Translations under genes and position numbers: made by a program
The notes under the pieces: model-generated
Databases searched by the model: none
Told to the model about the DNA's origin: nothing
What the model saw: only the letters and a program-made list of their open reading frames with translations
Part shown: one piece after another, positions 1-9,386 of the stretch
How positions within the stretch are numbered: position 1 is the stretch's first letter
How the letters are laid out: each line of letters begins with the position of its first letter
NCBI RefSeq assembly: GCF_002499975.2
Contig: NZ_CP052766.1
Location: forward strand, 186,001-250,000
Direction: 5' to 3'
Origin: Alteromonas pelagimontana
GTDB lineage: Bacteria > Pseudomonadota > Gammaproteobacteria > Enterobacterales > Alteromonadaceae
Length of the DNA stretch: 64,000 nucleotides

Positions 1-579
1 CACGTACAGTAGATCACCGTACGAACCTGCGGCGTGAATATGGGTAGAAAGAATACCAGGTTCATCGCTGGCTTCGATGATAGTGGCTCCGGCAGCATCA
101 CCGAACAATATGATCATGGTACGATCGGCTGGATTTACCAGTTGGCTAAGACAATCAGTTCCTATAACCAATATCCGTTTTGCCATACCCGTTTTTATAT
201 ACTGATCTGCCACACTCAAAGCGTAACAATAACCCGCACAGGCAGCGGCAACGTCAAACGCAGGAATGCCATCTAATCCTAAAATTCGCTGAATTTCACA
301 TGCTGTACTAGGCAAAGCATGGCGACCACTGGTGGTGGCACACACAATCATATCAATGGTTTTCACATCGATAGCGGCTGCTTCAATTGCCTTTATGCTG
401 GCTTCAGCGCCCATAGTTGCTGCAGTTTCATCTTTACCGATAATACGCCGCTCTTTGATACCTGTACGATCCGTTATCCATTCATCAGTGGTATCAACCA
501 TTCCCTCAAGATCTGCATTGGTACGTACTTCGCTTGGATAATAACTGCCCGTCCCGATAATTCGTGAATAATTGCTCAA
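1..579 (-). CDS. fabH: 3-oxoacyl-[ACP] synthase III (FabH), N-terminal part, runs off the window
   Basis: Beta-ketoacyl-ACP synthase III condenses acetyl-CoA with malonyl-ACP to start type II fatty acid synthesis in the cytoplasm. The minus strand reads continuously from the plsX stop to the window edge and gives about 193 residues that align by eye with E. coli FabH from its start: [19 protein letters not shown] near the N-terminus, the DEWI..RTGI segment, and the active-site Cys in [12 protein letters not shown] near residue 112. The catalytic His and Asn lie beyond the edge. No ATG sits at the right place; the only fitting start is a TTG whose last two bases form the beginning of the plsX TGA stop, so translation is probably coupled. 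Place in yceD-rpmF-plsX-fabH matches the usual enteric order. Confidence 0.93.
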   Translation of the reverse strand, partial: MSNYSRIIGTGSYYPSEVRTNADLEGMVDTTDEWITDRTGIKERRIIGKDETAATMGAEASIKAIEAAAIDVKTIDMIVCATTSGRHALPSTACEIQRILGLDGIPAFDVAAACAGYCYALSVADQYIKTGMAKRILVIGTDCLSQLVNPADRTMIILFGDAAGATIIEASDEPGILSTHIHAAGSYGDLLYV

Positions 580-1601
580 AGCTGCTCCAACAAAACCGTT
601 TCTATTTTACTTTTTATTTTCTCCGGGATGCGCATTTTTGCTTCTTGCATTGCCTGACAAATAGCATAATAAAATGCCTCAGCCGATGCGTTCCCATGGC
701 TCTTTATGACAATGCCGCGCAATCCTAACAGACTGGCACCATTATACTGGTCGGGGTTCACCCTGTTATAAATAGTTTTTAGCAACGGCAGGGCGATGCG
801 CGCCATTAGTCTCGTCATCAAGTTCATCTGAGACTGCCGCTTAACTTCATTGATAACTAGTTTTGCCAGGCCTTCACTGGATTTCAGTGCGATATTGCCG
901 GTAAAACCGTCGGTAACCACAACATCTGCGTGATCGGTAAATATATCATCACCTTCAACATAACCAATATAATTCAGACCTTTGGCATTGCGAAATAATT
1001 GATCAGCATATTTAACTTGTGCATTACCTTTTATATCTTCTTCGCCTACATTCAACAGCGCGACGCGAGGAGAAGCATTGCCGGTAACCTGGCTCGCCAT
1101 TACCGATCCCATCACACCATACTGAAACAGTATTTCTGATGTACAGTTTACGTTTGCACCTAAGTCTAACAGGAAAACTTTATGATGGCTGGTAGTGGGC
1201 ATGACCGAAATTAACGCTGGCCTGTCGATTCCAGGCAAGGTTTTAAGAATATAATACGCCAGGGTAAGTAATGCACCTGTATTTCCTGCGCTCACGCAAG
1301 CATCTGCTTTACCCTCTTCGACCAATTCAATGGCTTTTCGCATGGAGGACGACTTTTTATTGCGCAGTGCATGTGCCGGAGCATCACCCATTTCCACCAC
1401 TTCATCACAATGAATCACCGTCAGCCGGCTACGTTGCTGAGCGGTTAAAATCGCTAAAGCCGGTTCGATAGCTTGACGCTGTCCACATAGAATAAAATGA
1501 AAATCAGAATGCAATTGAATTGCTTTGAGGGCGGCGGTAAGGATAACAGGGGGACCATGATCGCCCCCCATGATATCTAACGCTATGGTTAGGTCAGACA
1601 A
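576..1601 (-). CDS. plsX: Phosphate acyltransferase PlsX
   Basis: PlsX converts acyl-ACP to acyl-phosphate, the acyl donor for glycerol-3-phosphate acylation in membrane phospholipid synthesis. The 341-residue product starts with the family hallmark [11 protein letters not shown] and carries later conserved stretches such as [17 protein letters not shown] and [12 protein letters not shown]. The length is normal for the family. It lies 20 bp after rpmF and overlaps the fabH start by a few bases, so rpmF, plsX and fabH are very likely one transcript that ties ribosome and lipid synthesis together. Nothing unusual in the protein. Confidence 0.97.
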   Translation of the reverse strand: MSDLTIALDIMGGDHGPPVILTAALKAIQLHSDFHFILCGQRQAIEPALAILTAQQRSRLTVIHCDEVVEMGDAPAHALRNKKSSSMRKAIELVEEGKADACVSAGNTGALLTLAYYILKTLPGIDRPALISVMPTTSHHKVFLLDLGANVNCTSEILFQYGVMGSVMASQVTGNASPRVALLNVGEEDIKGNAQVKYADQLFRNAKGLNYIGYVEGDDIFTDHADVVVTDGFTGNIALKSSEGLAKLVINEVKRQSQMNLMTRLMARIALPLLKTIYNRVNPDQYNGASLLGLRGIVIKSHGNASAEAFYYAICQAMQEAKMRIPEKIKSKIETVLLEQL

Positions 1602-1621
1602 AATAATGTCACCGACAGCAA

Positions 1622-1792
1622 TTAGTCTGCGATGACTTTTTTGCCTTTGTAATAACCATCAGCGGTCACATGATGACGACGGTGAGTTTCACCCGACGTT
1701 GAATCAACAGACAAAGTTGGGCCTGTCAATGCATCGTGTGAGCGACGCATACCGCGTTTTGACCGCGTTTTACGATTTTGTTGTACTGCCAT
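1622..1792 (-). CDS. rpmF: 50S ribosomal protein L32
   Basis: A 56-codon gene. The translation begins [20 protein letters not shown] and ends in a [15 protein letters not shown] tail, which is bL32. This small basic protein sits on the large ribosomal subunit. Like several proteobacterial L32 copies it has no zinc-binding Cys pairs. It starts only 3 bp after the yceD stop and is followed 20 bp later by plsX, the classic yceD-rpmF-plsX order, so it should share the promoter in front of yceD. Confidence 0.97.
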   Translation of the reverse strand: MAVQQNRKTRSKRGMRRSHDALTGPTLSVDSTSGETHRRHHVTADGYYKGKKVIAD

Positions 1793-1795
1793 AAC

Positions 1796-2326
1796 TTACT
1801 CCTGGTCTCGCTTAAGTTCTTTCAAAACCGCGAAAGGGTTTGGTCGCTCTTGCTCCGGTTCGATATCACCGAACTGCATATCATCTGAGCTCACTGAACA
1901 ATCCTCCTCTGCATGAAGGGGCACAATAGGCAAAGATAAAATAAGCTCGTCTTCAAATAATTGAAGTAAATCGACTTCTCCGTGGTCGTTAACCTCTACC
2001 GGATCGTAAGCTTCGGGTAATACTTCATCTTCTTGCTCCTGTCCCTGCACCGGACTGTAGCAAAAATCAACATGAAGAGGGTAATCAAACTCCCCATTAC
2101 ACCGCTGACAGAGAAGTGATACCTGTGTGTCCAGATGGCCTTGAAAAACAGTAAGACCCTGCGCGTCTTTTTTAAACTGTACTTCAACATCCACCCAGTC
2201 ATCACAATGGACAACTGCTGATATCAATCGTTCCATATCTTTACTCGCAATAACGCCTCGGTAATCGGAGCGTTTCATCGCGGATTTGACGGGATCAATG
2301 GTATGTGGCAATTTCACTTTCTGCAT
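1796..2326 (-). CDS. yceD: YceD family protein (DUF177), 23S rRNA accumulation protein
   Basis: Small cytoplasmic DUF177 protein, linked in bacteria and plants to 23S rRNA accumulation; the molecular role is not firmly known. The 176-residue product starts MQKVKLPHTIDPVKSA, very close to the E. coli YceD start, which fixes the start codon. The mid-part contains the paired-Cys segment LLCQRCNGEF, then the SPV and LPEAYDPVEVN blocks, an acidic LL.LFEDELILSLPIVP stretch, and the NPFAVL..LK C-terminus. First gene of the yceD-rpmF-plsX-fabH unit. A strong promoter ends only about 10 bp before the ATG, so the mRNA leader would be just a few nucleotides. Confidence 0.93.
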   Translation of the reverse strand: MQKVKLPHTIDPVKSAMKRSDYRGVIASKDMERLISAVVHCDDWVDVEVQFKKDAQGLTVFQGHLDTQVSLLCQRCNGEFDYPLHVDFCYSPVQGQEQEDEVLPEAYDPVEVNDHGEVDLLQLFEDELILSLPIVPLHAEEDCSVSSDDMQFGDIEPEQERPNPFAVLKELKRDQE

Positions 2327-2335
2327 AGGGCGCGC

Positions 2336-2364
2336 ATAATATAGACTCAGCCCTTGTCTGTCAA
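2336..2364 (-). promoter_or_regulatory. Sigma-70 promoter of yceD-rpmF-plsX-fabH
   Basis: On the minus strand a perfect TTGACA (2359-2364) is separated by 17 bp from TATTAT (2336-2341). With the usual 6-8 nt from the -10 element, transcription would start around 2328-2330, just upstream of the ATG whose A is 2326. No Shine-Dalgarno sequence can then be present in the RNA. The match is read from sequence; the start site is inferred. Confidence 0.72.
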
Positions 2365-2543
2365 AGGATTAATCTATTTTCAATTTAATTTTAGTTAGTT
2401 AAATTTGCTAAGCAAAGCAACAGGATTCTGAAAATATCGCTGCCTTTCTAACAATATGCAAGACGGACTGATAAACTATCCGCGTTTCGTTTCTAATACT
2501 AGTAAATAATGAACACTGCTTTTTATCACAAGGTATATCTTCA

Positions 2544-3173
2544 ATGCGAAATCTTATTCTTGCTTCATCGTCCCGCTATCGCCAAGCCCAACTGGCTGCG
2601 CTTGGTGTTAATGCTGAGGCGATTGCAGCGGATATTGATGAATCTCCTTTTCCCGAGGAAAAGCCCGATGTATTAGCTGCGCGCTTAGCCGCAGCGAAAG
2701 CGAGTAAAGTTAGCGCCCTGAAACCGGAAGCAATAGTGATTGGAAGCGATCAGGTCGCCTGTCTGAATAGCCCGGACGGCAGGCATATATTGGGCAAGCC
2801 GGGCTGTCATTCAAAGGCAGTGAAACAACTATCGTTGTGCCAGGGACGCTCCGTTATTTTTTATTCAGCTTTAAGTCTGGCCTGTAAAAGCAGCGGAAAG
2901 CAAGTTACTGAAACGGACATAACTACTGTTCATTTTACGACACTTTCCCAACGTCAGATTGAGGACTATTTACGGGCAGAGACCCCCTACGATTGTGCAG
3001 GCAGCTTCAAATCGGAGGGGAAAGGTGTGCTGCTCTTTGATGCCATTGAATCCAGAGATCCGAATGCGCTAATCGGATTGCCCGTAATGTTACTACGTGA
3101 CCTGCTTATTCATTTTGAGGTCGATTTGCTTGCTCTTGCGACTGCAAACCTTAGTAATGCGGCAGCAACATAG
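2544..3173 (+). CDS. yceF: Maf-type nucleotide pyrophosphatase YceF (7-methyl-GTP pyrophosphatase)
   Basis: Maf/HAM1-fold house-cleaning enzyme; the YceF subfamily hydrolyses m7GTP to m7GMP and diphosphate. The 209-residue product begins LILASSSRYRQAQLAALG with the SSSxxR phosphate-binding motif, followed by DESPFPEE and the IVIGSDQV segment. The later TPYDCAGSFKSEGKG stretch closely matches E. coli YceF and separates it from the dTTP/UTP-type YhdE subgroup. It is transcribed divergently from yceD, as in many gammaproteobacteria, and its last 23 bp overlap the end of the convergent HAD gene. Confidence 0.92.
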   Translation: MRNLILASSSRYRQAQLAALGVNAEAIAADIDESPFPEEKPDVLAARLAAAKASKVSALKPEAIVIGSDQVACLNSPDGRHILGKPGCHSKAVKQLSLCQGRSVIFYSALSLACKSSGKQVTETDITTVHFTTLSQRQIEDYLRAETPYDCAGSFKSEGKGVLLFDAIESRDPNALIGLPVMLLRDLLIHFEVDLLALATANLSNAAAT

Positions 3174-3807
3174 ACTGAAGCTCGCCGACCGAATGCACTA
3201 CGGCAAGCGGAGCATGGTTTTCAAGATGGACTTGAGCATGCACTCCGTAGGAAACGCCTATTCTATCCATCCCAATAGCCTGCGCCATCTGCATATCGTA
3301 GGTTGTATCACCCACCATTAATGCATCGGTAACATCGACTCCGGTTTCCTGCAATATCTGCAGCAACATGTCAGAAGACGGTTTTGACTCAGCCTCGTCT
3401 GCGGTACGTGACGTTGTAAAAAAATCGCCAGTGCCGGTATGTTGCCAGACGCGGTTTAACCCGCGCCGTGCTTTACCTGTGGCAACAGCCAACTGACGTT
3501 TATCGTCCTTAAGCGCCTGTAACATCGCTATGGCACCAGTGAACATTGGGCACGGCTTAACGTCCTGCTGCAGGTAAGCCTTTTTATAAGCAGCAACTAG
3601 GCGATCAGTTAAACCTTCATCATCTGTGGCAAACAGTTTCTGAATGGCTGGACGTAAACTGATCCCGATAATGTCGCTGGCTTGTTGCGCTGAGGGCACA
3701 GCAACATCGCAGGATTTTGCTGCTAATTGCATACAACTGACAATTTTAGCTGCTGAATCCATCAACGTGCCATCCCAATCAAATATTATTAGTTTATAAG
3801 ACTTCAT
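3151..3807 (-). CDS. HAD-superfamily hydrolase, phosphoglycolate-phosphatase-like
   Basis: Predicted cytoplasmic phosphatase of the HAD superfamily, subfamily IA. The N-terminal DWDGTLMDS motif (residues 9-16) carries the nucleophile and the acid/base Asp; the Thr/Lys motifs are AVATGKA near residue 107 and the SKPSSDM segment; MVGDTTYDMQMA is the metal-binding motif IV. Length 218 is normal. The substrate cannot be told from sequence. Its ATG overlaps the rluC stop by 4 bp (ATGA), so it is translationally coupled to rluC, an arrangement common in Alteromonadales and Pseudomonadales. Confidence 0.88.
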   Translation of the reverse strand: MKSYKLIIFDWDGTLMDSAAKIVSCMQLAAKSCDVAVPSAQQASDIIGISLRPAIQKLFATDDEGLTDRLVAAYKKAYLQQDVKPCPMFTGAIAMLQALKDDKRQLAVATGKARRGLNRVWQHTGTGDFFTTSRTADEAESKPSSDMLLQILQETGVDVTDALMVGDTTYDMQMAQAIGMDRIGVSYGVHAQVHLENHAPLAVVHSVGELQSMLLPHY

Positions 3808-4751
3808 TGTTTGAGTTTATCCAATACGCCAGTAAGCTCATTATCTAATGAGGCCTCAAAAGTTACCCGTTCATTGGTTTTTGGATGATGCAGACTAATT
3901 CTGGCAGCATGAAGAAATAATCGATTTAAGCCAATGCTTCGCATCTTGGCGTCAAAGGCTTCATCACCGTATTTGGTATCACCAGCAATCGCATGGCCAG
4001 CATGTTGACAATGTACCCGAATTTGATGAGTACGGCCGGTAATCGGTGATGCCTCGACTAAGGTCGCTTCGGCGTAGCTTGCCAGAATGCGGTAACGAGT
4101 TTCTGATGGTTTGCCAGCTTCAGTGACATTTACCATACGTTCGCCCGATTGCAACACGTTCTTCAGCAGAGGCGTTTTTACCGTAAACCGGCTTTGCGGC
4201 CACTCCCCTGCTACAAGTGCCTGATAACGCTTATCCATTTGGCCAGCACGAAGCTGTTCATGCATATGCCGTAGCGCCGAACGCTTTTTCGCAATTAAGA
4301 TGCACCCGGACGTATCCCGGTCCAGCCGATGTACCAATTCCATGAATTTCGCCTCAGAGCGCAGCGCCCGCAAGCCTTCAATCAGACCGAAGCTGAGGCC
4401 ACTACCGCCATGTACGGCAATTCCTGAAGGTTTATTTATTACAATGAGGCGATCGTCTTCAAACAGGATGTGCTGTTCCAGCGAAGCAATTCTGTCAAGT
4501 TTCGGATTTAACTGCTCAGCATTTTCTGACACTCGGACAGGCGGCACCCGCACAATATCCTCAGCCTGTAGCTTATATTCAGGTTTTATTCGCCCTTTAT
4601 TCACCCGCACTTCTCCCTTTCTCAGGATGCGGTAAATCATACTTTTCGGCACGCCTTTAAGCTGGGTACGAAGGAAATTATCGATTCTCTGACCTGCTTG
4701 ATCGTCGTCGATGGTGATAAATTGGACTGTTAATGATGCTTCTTGTTTCAT
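3804..4751 (-). CDS. rluC: 23S rRNA pseudouridine(955/2504/2580) synthase RluC
   Basis: Isomerises three uridines in 23S rRNA to pseudouridine. The frame is open further upstream to 4880, but the ATG at 4751 gives a 315-residue protein, matching the E. coli length, and starts MKQEASLTVQFITIDDDQ. An S4 RNA-binding domain spans about residues 20-80 (RIDNFLRTQLKGVPKSMIYR); the catalytic Asp is in HRLDRDTSG; GRTHQIRVH and GDTKYGD are further RluA-family motifs. It is divergent from rne, exactly as in E. coli, and followed by the coupled HAD gene. Confidence 0.95.
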   Translation of the reverse strand: MKQEASLTVQFITIDDDQAGQRIDNFLRTQLKGVPKSMIYRILRKGEVRVNKGRIKPEYKLQAEDIVRVPPVRVSENAEQLNPKLDRIASLEQHILFEDDRLIVINKPSGIAVHGGSGLSFGLIEGLRALRSEAKFMELVHRLDRDTSGCILIAKKRSALRHMHEQLRAGQMDKRYQALVAGEWPQSRFTVKTPLLKNVLQSGERMVNVTEAGKPSETRYRILASYAEATLVEASPITGRTHQIRVHCQHAGHAIAGDTKYGDEAFDAKMRSIGLNRLFLHAARISLHHPKTNERVTFEASLDNELTGVLDKLKQ

Positions 4752-5622
4752 AGCGCGCAGTATACTGTAGATTTTAGTATCGCACCTATAGGTAATTTTT
4801 CTGCAGTTAAAAATTATTGGATTTATAAACAGGGCAACCGCATGAATGAGCGAAAAACCATCAGCTGTGAAAATAGGCAAAAGTTTCTTATCCGAAACGC
4901 CGTAAAATCATCCCTGATGGCTCTTCTGGAGCATCCATCCTCCAGAAGTTCGGCTAAAAAACTTCCACTTCTTGTAAAAAAAATATTTGCGATTTCGCCT
5001 GGGTTTATAAAAGGTAAGTCCGCAAGTCTCTGCTTCATCTAATCCAATTCATTTGAGATTGCCAAAGCACTTATCGGTGTTTTGCTTCACTATTTAATTA
5101 TAAAAATAGTCACTAATGTAAGTATTTGGAATAACTTTGCTTGCTAAAAGCCAAGGTTGTTGTAATAATCCAGATGTTTTAACAGTTGTAAGAAAGCACT
5201 GTTAAAGCGGTTAGAACTTATTTGCTTATTAAACAATAAGTCACCTTAGATGGTAATGCAGGCCCTGTTCTTAAAAGTTAGCCTCAGTGGCAAAGGCAGT
5301 ACTAAAGCCTTTATATTCACAGCGCATTACCCCAGAACAAACAAAAAAGTTCGCCGTTTAGCCAAACAGAATTGAATTGACGATCATCCTTAAGCATATA
5401 AAAGGGTGATAAAAGAAAGTAATGTAATCGTGAAGGGGCCGTCGTTCCCGACACCCGATAAAGACAGAAAACCCTGCTTCAAAGATGTGCAGGTAATTTT
5501 AATCAAGGGTAATACGACACTACAACAAAGTCCCCATACACCCGTGAGGCTGGATGGTGAGGGTTTGCACATGTCACTTTAATTTTGTGTCTGAACGGCT
5601 GTAGAAAACAGAGTTAGATACA
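4752..5622. other. Long rluC-rne intergenic region, probable rne 5' leader
   Basis: 871 bp without a convincing gene; the short open frames here have no recognisable product and no good ribosome sites. In E. coli the same rluC-rne gap holds a long structured rne leader (about 360 nt) through which RNase E controls its own mRNA. Several short inverted repeats are visible, for example around 5436-5462, but I could not match them to the known hp1-hp3 hairpins. The last bases before rne, GAGTTAGATACA, offer only a modest ribosome site. Confidence 0.5.
5141..5168 (+). promoter_or_regulatory. Weak candidate rne promoter
   Basis: TTGCTA (5141-5146), 16 bp spacer, TAATAA (5163-5168). If used, it would give an rne leader of about 450 nt, comparable in scale to E. 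coli. The match is moderate and the region is AT-rich, so this is tentative. Confidence 0.28.
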
Positions 5623-8600
5623 ATGAAAAGAATGCTTATTAATGCAACTCAACAAGAAGAGTTGCGCGTTGCCCTGGTAGACGGGCAGCGGCTTTATGAT
5701 CTTGATATAGAAAGTCCCGGACACGAACAGAAAAAAGCCAATATCTATAAGGGTAAAATAACCCGTGTAGAACCCAGTTTAGAAGCTGCCTTTGTCGATT
5801 ATGGCGCAGACCGTCATGGATTCCTCCCTCTAAAAGAAATCGCTCGTACCTACTTCCCAAAAGGTTATAAATTCGATGGTCGTCCTAACATCAAAGATGT
5901 TATTAAAGAAGGCCATGAAGTTATTGTTCAGATTGATAAGGAAGAACGAGGCCAGAAAGGTGCTGCGTTAACAACCTTCCTATCTCTAGCGGGAAGTTAT
6001 CTGGTACTCATGCCCAATAATCCTCGTGCGGGCGGTATTTCGCGTCGTATTGAAGGTGATGAGCGTACTGATCTTAAAGAGGCGTTGAACAAACTCACTC
6101 TGCCAGAAGGCATGGGTCTAATTGTTCGTACCGCTGGCGTCGGTAAATCTTTTGAAGAACTGGAATGGGATTTAAAGGTTCTTCTTACTCACTGGGAAGC
6201 CGTTTCTCAGGTAGCACAAGAACGCCCTGCCCCTTTCCTTATTCATCAGGAAAGCAATGTGATTGTTCGCGCCATCCGCGATTATTTGCGTCGTGATATC
6301 GGCGAAATTCTTATTGATAAGACCAGCATTTACGAACAGGCACTACAACATATTCAGCTTGTGCGTCCAGACTTTGCTAATCGTGTAAAGCAGTATCGTG
6401 GCGAAGTGCCGCTATTTAGTCACTATCAAATCGAAAGCCAAATTGAGTCAGCTTTTCAACGTGAGGTACGTTTGCCGTCCGGCGGGTCTATTGTCATTGA
6501 TCCCACAGAAGCACTGACATCTATTGATATTAACTCTGCCCGGGCAACCAAAGGCGGAGACATCGAAGAAACCGCATTTAACACCAATCTGGAAGCAGCG
6601 GATGAAATTGCTCGTCAGTTGCGGCTGCGTGATTTAGGCGGTTTAGTCGTTATCGATTTTATTGATATGACTCCTGTTCGCCATCAACGTGAAGTTGAAA
6701 ATCGTTTAAAAGATGCTGTACGCAGTGATAGAGCGCGGGTTCAATTAGGTCGTATTTCCCGCTTTGGGTTATTGGAAATGTCGCGCCAGCGTTTGCGTCC
6801 TTCTTTAGGCGAGTCGGCTCATCATGTATGTCCACGTTGTTCAGGTCACGGTACCATTCGCGGTACGGAGTCTTTGGCGTTATCAATTCTTCGTATTATC
6901 GAAGAAGAAAGTATTAAGGACAACACCGGTCAGATTGAAGCTCAGTTACCGGTGCCTGTGGCGACGTATCTGCTAAACGAAAAGCGTAAAGCTATTCAGT
7001 TACTGGAAAAGCGTCATGGTGTAAACCTGTTGTTGATACCCAATCCGAACCTGGAAACACCCCATTATGAGGTGAATCGCAGGCGTCCAGAAGAGGTTAT
7101 CACTGATGCCAGCTATAATGTCGATCTTGCAGATACCGTTGAAACAGAATCGGACAAACCAGTCGCGGCTCCTGTTAAGCGCGAAGAGCCTGCACTACAA
7201 GGTTTAGTTGCGCCTAGCCAGGCTCCTATTATGCCGCCCAAACCTGTTGCACAACCAGCCGCTGCTGAGACAAAAGCCAGCGATTCACTGTTCACGAAAG
7301 TGTCAAAATGGATAGGTGATTTGTTCGGTAGTGATAAAAAGACAGCGCAGGATGACAAATCTTCTACAGAAGAGCAAGCGACTACCAATCGACCTCCTTC
7401 TCGCTCACGCAACAACGACAACAGAAACCGTAAACCACGGAATAACAATCAGAGACGCCGATCTCCTAAGCAAGATCCTGCTGCCGATAAGGACGAGTCG
7501 AATAGACCGTCTCCACGTCAGGAAGATAAGCGTGCTAAGAGCAATAACAGAACGCGTAAACCAGCGCGCGATGAGAAGCCTGAAACTGTAGTCACCGCCA
7601 CGAAAGCTGACGCTAATCAGGATAGTGATACAAACGTTACTTCTGGAAGCAATGAACCTAAGAAGAAGCAGGTAGCAGAACGTCGTAAGCGCCGTGATAC
7701 TCGCCGCAGCGTACGTGTGAAAAAAGATGACCAGGCGAATCCCACACCAGCTGTAGAAGAAAAAGCCGAAGGTAACTTGCAATCGGATAATTTGCCGGTA
7801 AGTAGGAAACCGGCTGATAGTGAAAACGCGGTTAAAGAGAAAGCAGCAAAGCCTCGTCAACAGAAAAACGAGACCATTGCAGATAATAATCAGTCAGATG
7901 AGCAGTCGTTAACGAAGGCACCAGCCACACCTGAAGCTGAAGAAGTTAAGAACGGCGCTGAGACGTCCGTCCCTCATTTAACAGGTGAGACTACGACTAA
8001 ACCACAAGACAGTGGCCAGGACGCTCCTGCTGATGAAACCGATGCAGATGATGAAGCAAACGCCAAGCGAGAAGCGAATACGGGCCGTGGGCGCAGCCGC
8101 CGTTCACCTCGGCATGTGCGAGCCGCTGGTCAGCGTCGTAAAAAGGAAATGTCTAAGCCGGAAGATGAGCAGGACGTTCAGGAAGAAAACAGCAGTAATT
8201 CGCAAGCCAGTGCTGCGCAATCTTCAAACCGCGAAGAAGCGACAAATCCGAGCGTATCTTCTGCACAGTCTGAAGCACCGAGTAAAGCAGAAGCTGAAAC
8301 CCGTAGCGAAAAAGCCTCTGATGTCAGTCAGGATGAACTTCAGTTTGATTTGCCAGACGAGAGTCCGCAAAATGCAGCGGATAAGAAACCTGACGCATTA
8401 GCAGAGACTTCTTCCTCGTCACAGCCAGCTAAAGCACCACAACAGGTTGAAATTAACCTGAACAATGAAAACGCTGCAGAAAATGAACTGCCTCAGCAGA
8501 TTGCTTCTGCGGAAGCAAAAGTGGCCGAGAAAACGCCGCAAGCTGATGAGGTAACCGCTACGCCGGTACCAGCTAAGGCTAATAAGGCTAAACAACCCGA

Positions 8601-8841
8601 GAAAGCGGTTACTCTTGCGCCTGCGTTTGTTCCAGCAAGTAGCAAAGGGAAGCTGAACATTTCTCATCCGATGGCTCTGCCTAATTCAGTTGAAGCTGTA
8701 TTTGGTGAGGCTCCTGTAGTTGCACGACGTGATGATGCGCGTCCAGCCCTTACGGTTTCAGGTCGTAGCGCGTCACTTGCAAACACCAAGTCAACCGCTT
8801 CTGCACCAGCAACTAAAACAGGTAGCGCTGAACAAGCGTAG
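5623..8841 (+). CDS. rne: Ribonuclease E
   Basis: Endoribonuclease and degradosome scaffold that starts mRNA decay and matures rRNA, tRNA and sRNA. Residues 1-520 are collinear with E. coli RNase [10 protein letters not shown] start, S1 domain about 35-125, 5'-sensor region, DNase I-like domain with the metal-binding Asp residues in SIDINSA (near 302) and VVIDFIDM (near 345), and the Zn-link CPRC at 403-406. Around residues 546-562 an amphipathic stretch ([14 protein letters not shown]) fits the membrane-targeting helix. The remaining 500 residues are low-complexity: Arg/Lys-rich blocks near 590-720 and 825-850 (RNA binding), then Glu/Ala/Ser-rich linker, ending in a VSGRSASL.. tail that may bind PNPase. 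1072 residues is normal. A terminator follows. Confidence 0.97.
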   Translation: MKRMLINATQQEELRVALVDGQRLYDLDIESPGHEQKKANIYKGKITRVEPSLEAAFVDYGADRHGFLPLKEIARTYFPKGYKFDGRPNIKDVIKEGHEVIVQIDKEERGQKGAALTTFLSLAGSYLVLMPNNPRAGGISRRIEGDERTDLKEALNKLTLPEGMGLIVRTAGVGKSFEELEWDLKVLLTHWEAVSQVAQERPAPFLIHQESNVIVRAIRDYLRRDIGEILIDKTSIYEQALQHIQLVRPDFANRVKQYRGEVPLFSHYQIESQIESAFQREVRLPSGGSIVIDPTEALTSIDINSARATKGGDIEETAFNTNLEAADEIARQLRLRDLGGLVVIDFIDMTPVRHQREVENRLKDAVRSDRARVQLGRISRFGLLEMSRQRLRPSLGESAHHVCPRCSGHGTIRGTESLALSILRIIEEESIKDNTGQIEAQLPVPVATYLLNEKRKAIQLLEKRHGVNLLLIPNPNLETPHYEVNRRRPEEVITDASYNVDLADTVETESDKPVAAPVKREEPALQGLVAPSQAPIMPPKPVAQPAAAETKASDSLFTKVSKWIGDLFGSDKKTAQDDKSSTEEQATTNRPPSRSRNNDNRNRKPRNNNQRRRSPKQDPAADKDESNRPSPRQEDKRAKSNNRTRKPARDEKPETVVTATKADANQDSDTNVTSGSNEPKKKQVAERRKRRDTRRSVRVKKDDQANPTPAVEEKAEGNLQSDNLPVSRKPADSENAVKEKAAKPRQQKNETIADNNQSDEQSLTKAPATPEAEEVKNGAETSVPHLTGETTTKPQDSGQDAPADETDADDEANAKREANTGRGRSRRSPRHVRAAGQRRKKEMSKPEDEQDVQEENSSNSQASAAQSSNREEATNPSVSSAQSEAPSKAEAETRSEKASDVSQDELQFDLPDESPQNAADKKPDALAETSSSSQPAKAPQQVEINLNNENAAENELPQQIASAEAKVAEKTPQADEVTATPVPAKANKAKQPEKAVTLAPAFVPASSKGKLNISHPMALPNSVEAVFGEAPVVARRDDARPALTVSGRSASLANTKSTASAPATKTGSAEQA

Positions 8842-8852
8842 CCGCTAAACAG

Positions 8853-8887
8853 AAAAAGCCGTACCTTTTTTAAGGTACGGCTTTTTT
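8853..8887 (+). terminator. Rho-independent terminator of rne
   Basis: Eleven bases after the rne stop a 13-bp stem built on AAAAGCCGTACC and GGTACGGCTTTT closes a short T/A-rich loop and runs into TTTTTT. Its A-tract on the left would also let it act on the other strand. Confidence 0.9.
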
Positions 8888-9311
8888 ATTTCTTTAATCT
8901 CCCGCTACTTTTGTTAAACAGCGAATTAGTATAACAGCACGATTTACTTCCCAAAGACATAGCTAACGTAGCTGTAGTAGAATCGGTGGGCTGAAGATGG
9001 CATTGGTGTCCGATTGCCTATACTAATCCTCAATCACCGTATCGCCTTAGTTACTACTTTCATAATATTGACCATAAAAAACTCGTGCCATTTCATCCAC
9101 TCATCGCCAGTAATTGATAAAACGAGAACAATTGCTGTATCGAGTTGTTTTTGCTGTTTTTACCTTTTACTGCTTGGGCGGAATCCCACTCGCCGTAAGA
9201 CCAACGCGACTCTTTGCGCAATGATGAATGGTAATTTAAAAATACTTTAGCTCCCTACTGTTATATTGTCTGTAGCGAGGAAAGCTGCCTACTTAAAAAC
9301 AAGCGCGGAAG
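8888..9311. other. Intergenic region between rne and the DUF2058 gene
   Basis: About 420 bp between two terminators facing each other. One open frame of 78 codons (9014-9250) is rich in Ile, Cys and Phe, has no recognisable ribosome site and resembles nothing I know. I see no RNA gene or repeat. It is best read as non-coding or decayed sequence. Confidence 0.45.
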
Positions 9312-9340
9312 AAATAAAAACGCCGTTTGTAAAAACGGCG
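9312..9340 (-). terminator. Rho-independent terminator of topA-DUF2058
   Basis: On the minus strand the stem CGCCGTTT/AAACGGCG (9321-9328 with 9333-9340) is followed by TTTTTATTTC. It lies 47 bp after the DUF2058 stop. Confidence 0.85.
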
Positions 9341-9386
9341 CATTTACTGCTGACAATAAAAATCCTCAATGATTTGAAGGCAGTGA

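Noticed and set aside
4743..5042. 99-codon frame in the rluC-rne gap
   Set aside because: Composition is not protein-like, no ribosome site, overlaps the rluC start; better read as leader or spacer.
9014..9250. 78-codon frame after rne
   Set aside because: No similarity recognised, no ribosome site, unusual residue mix; listed only as intergenic DNA.
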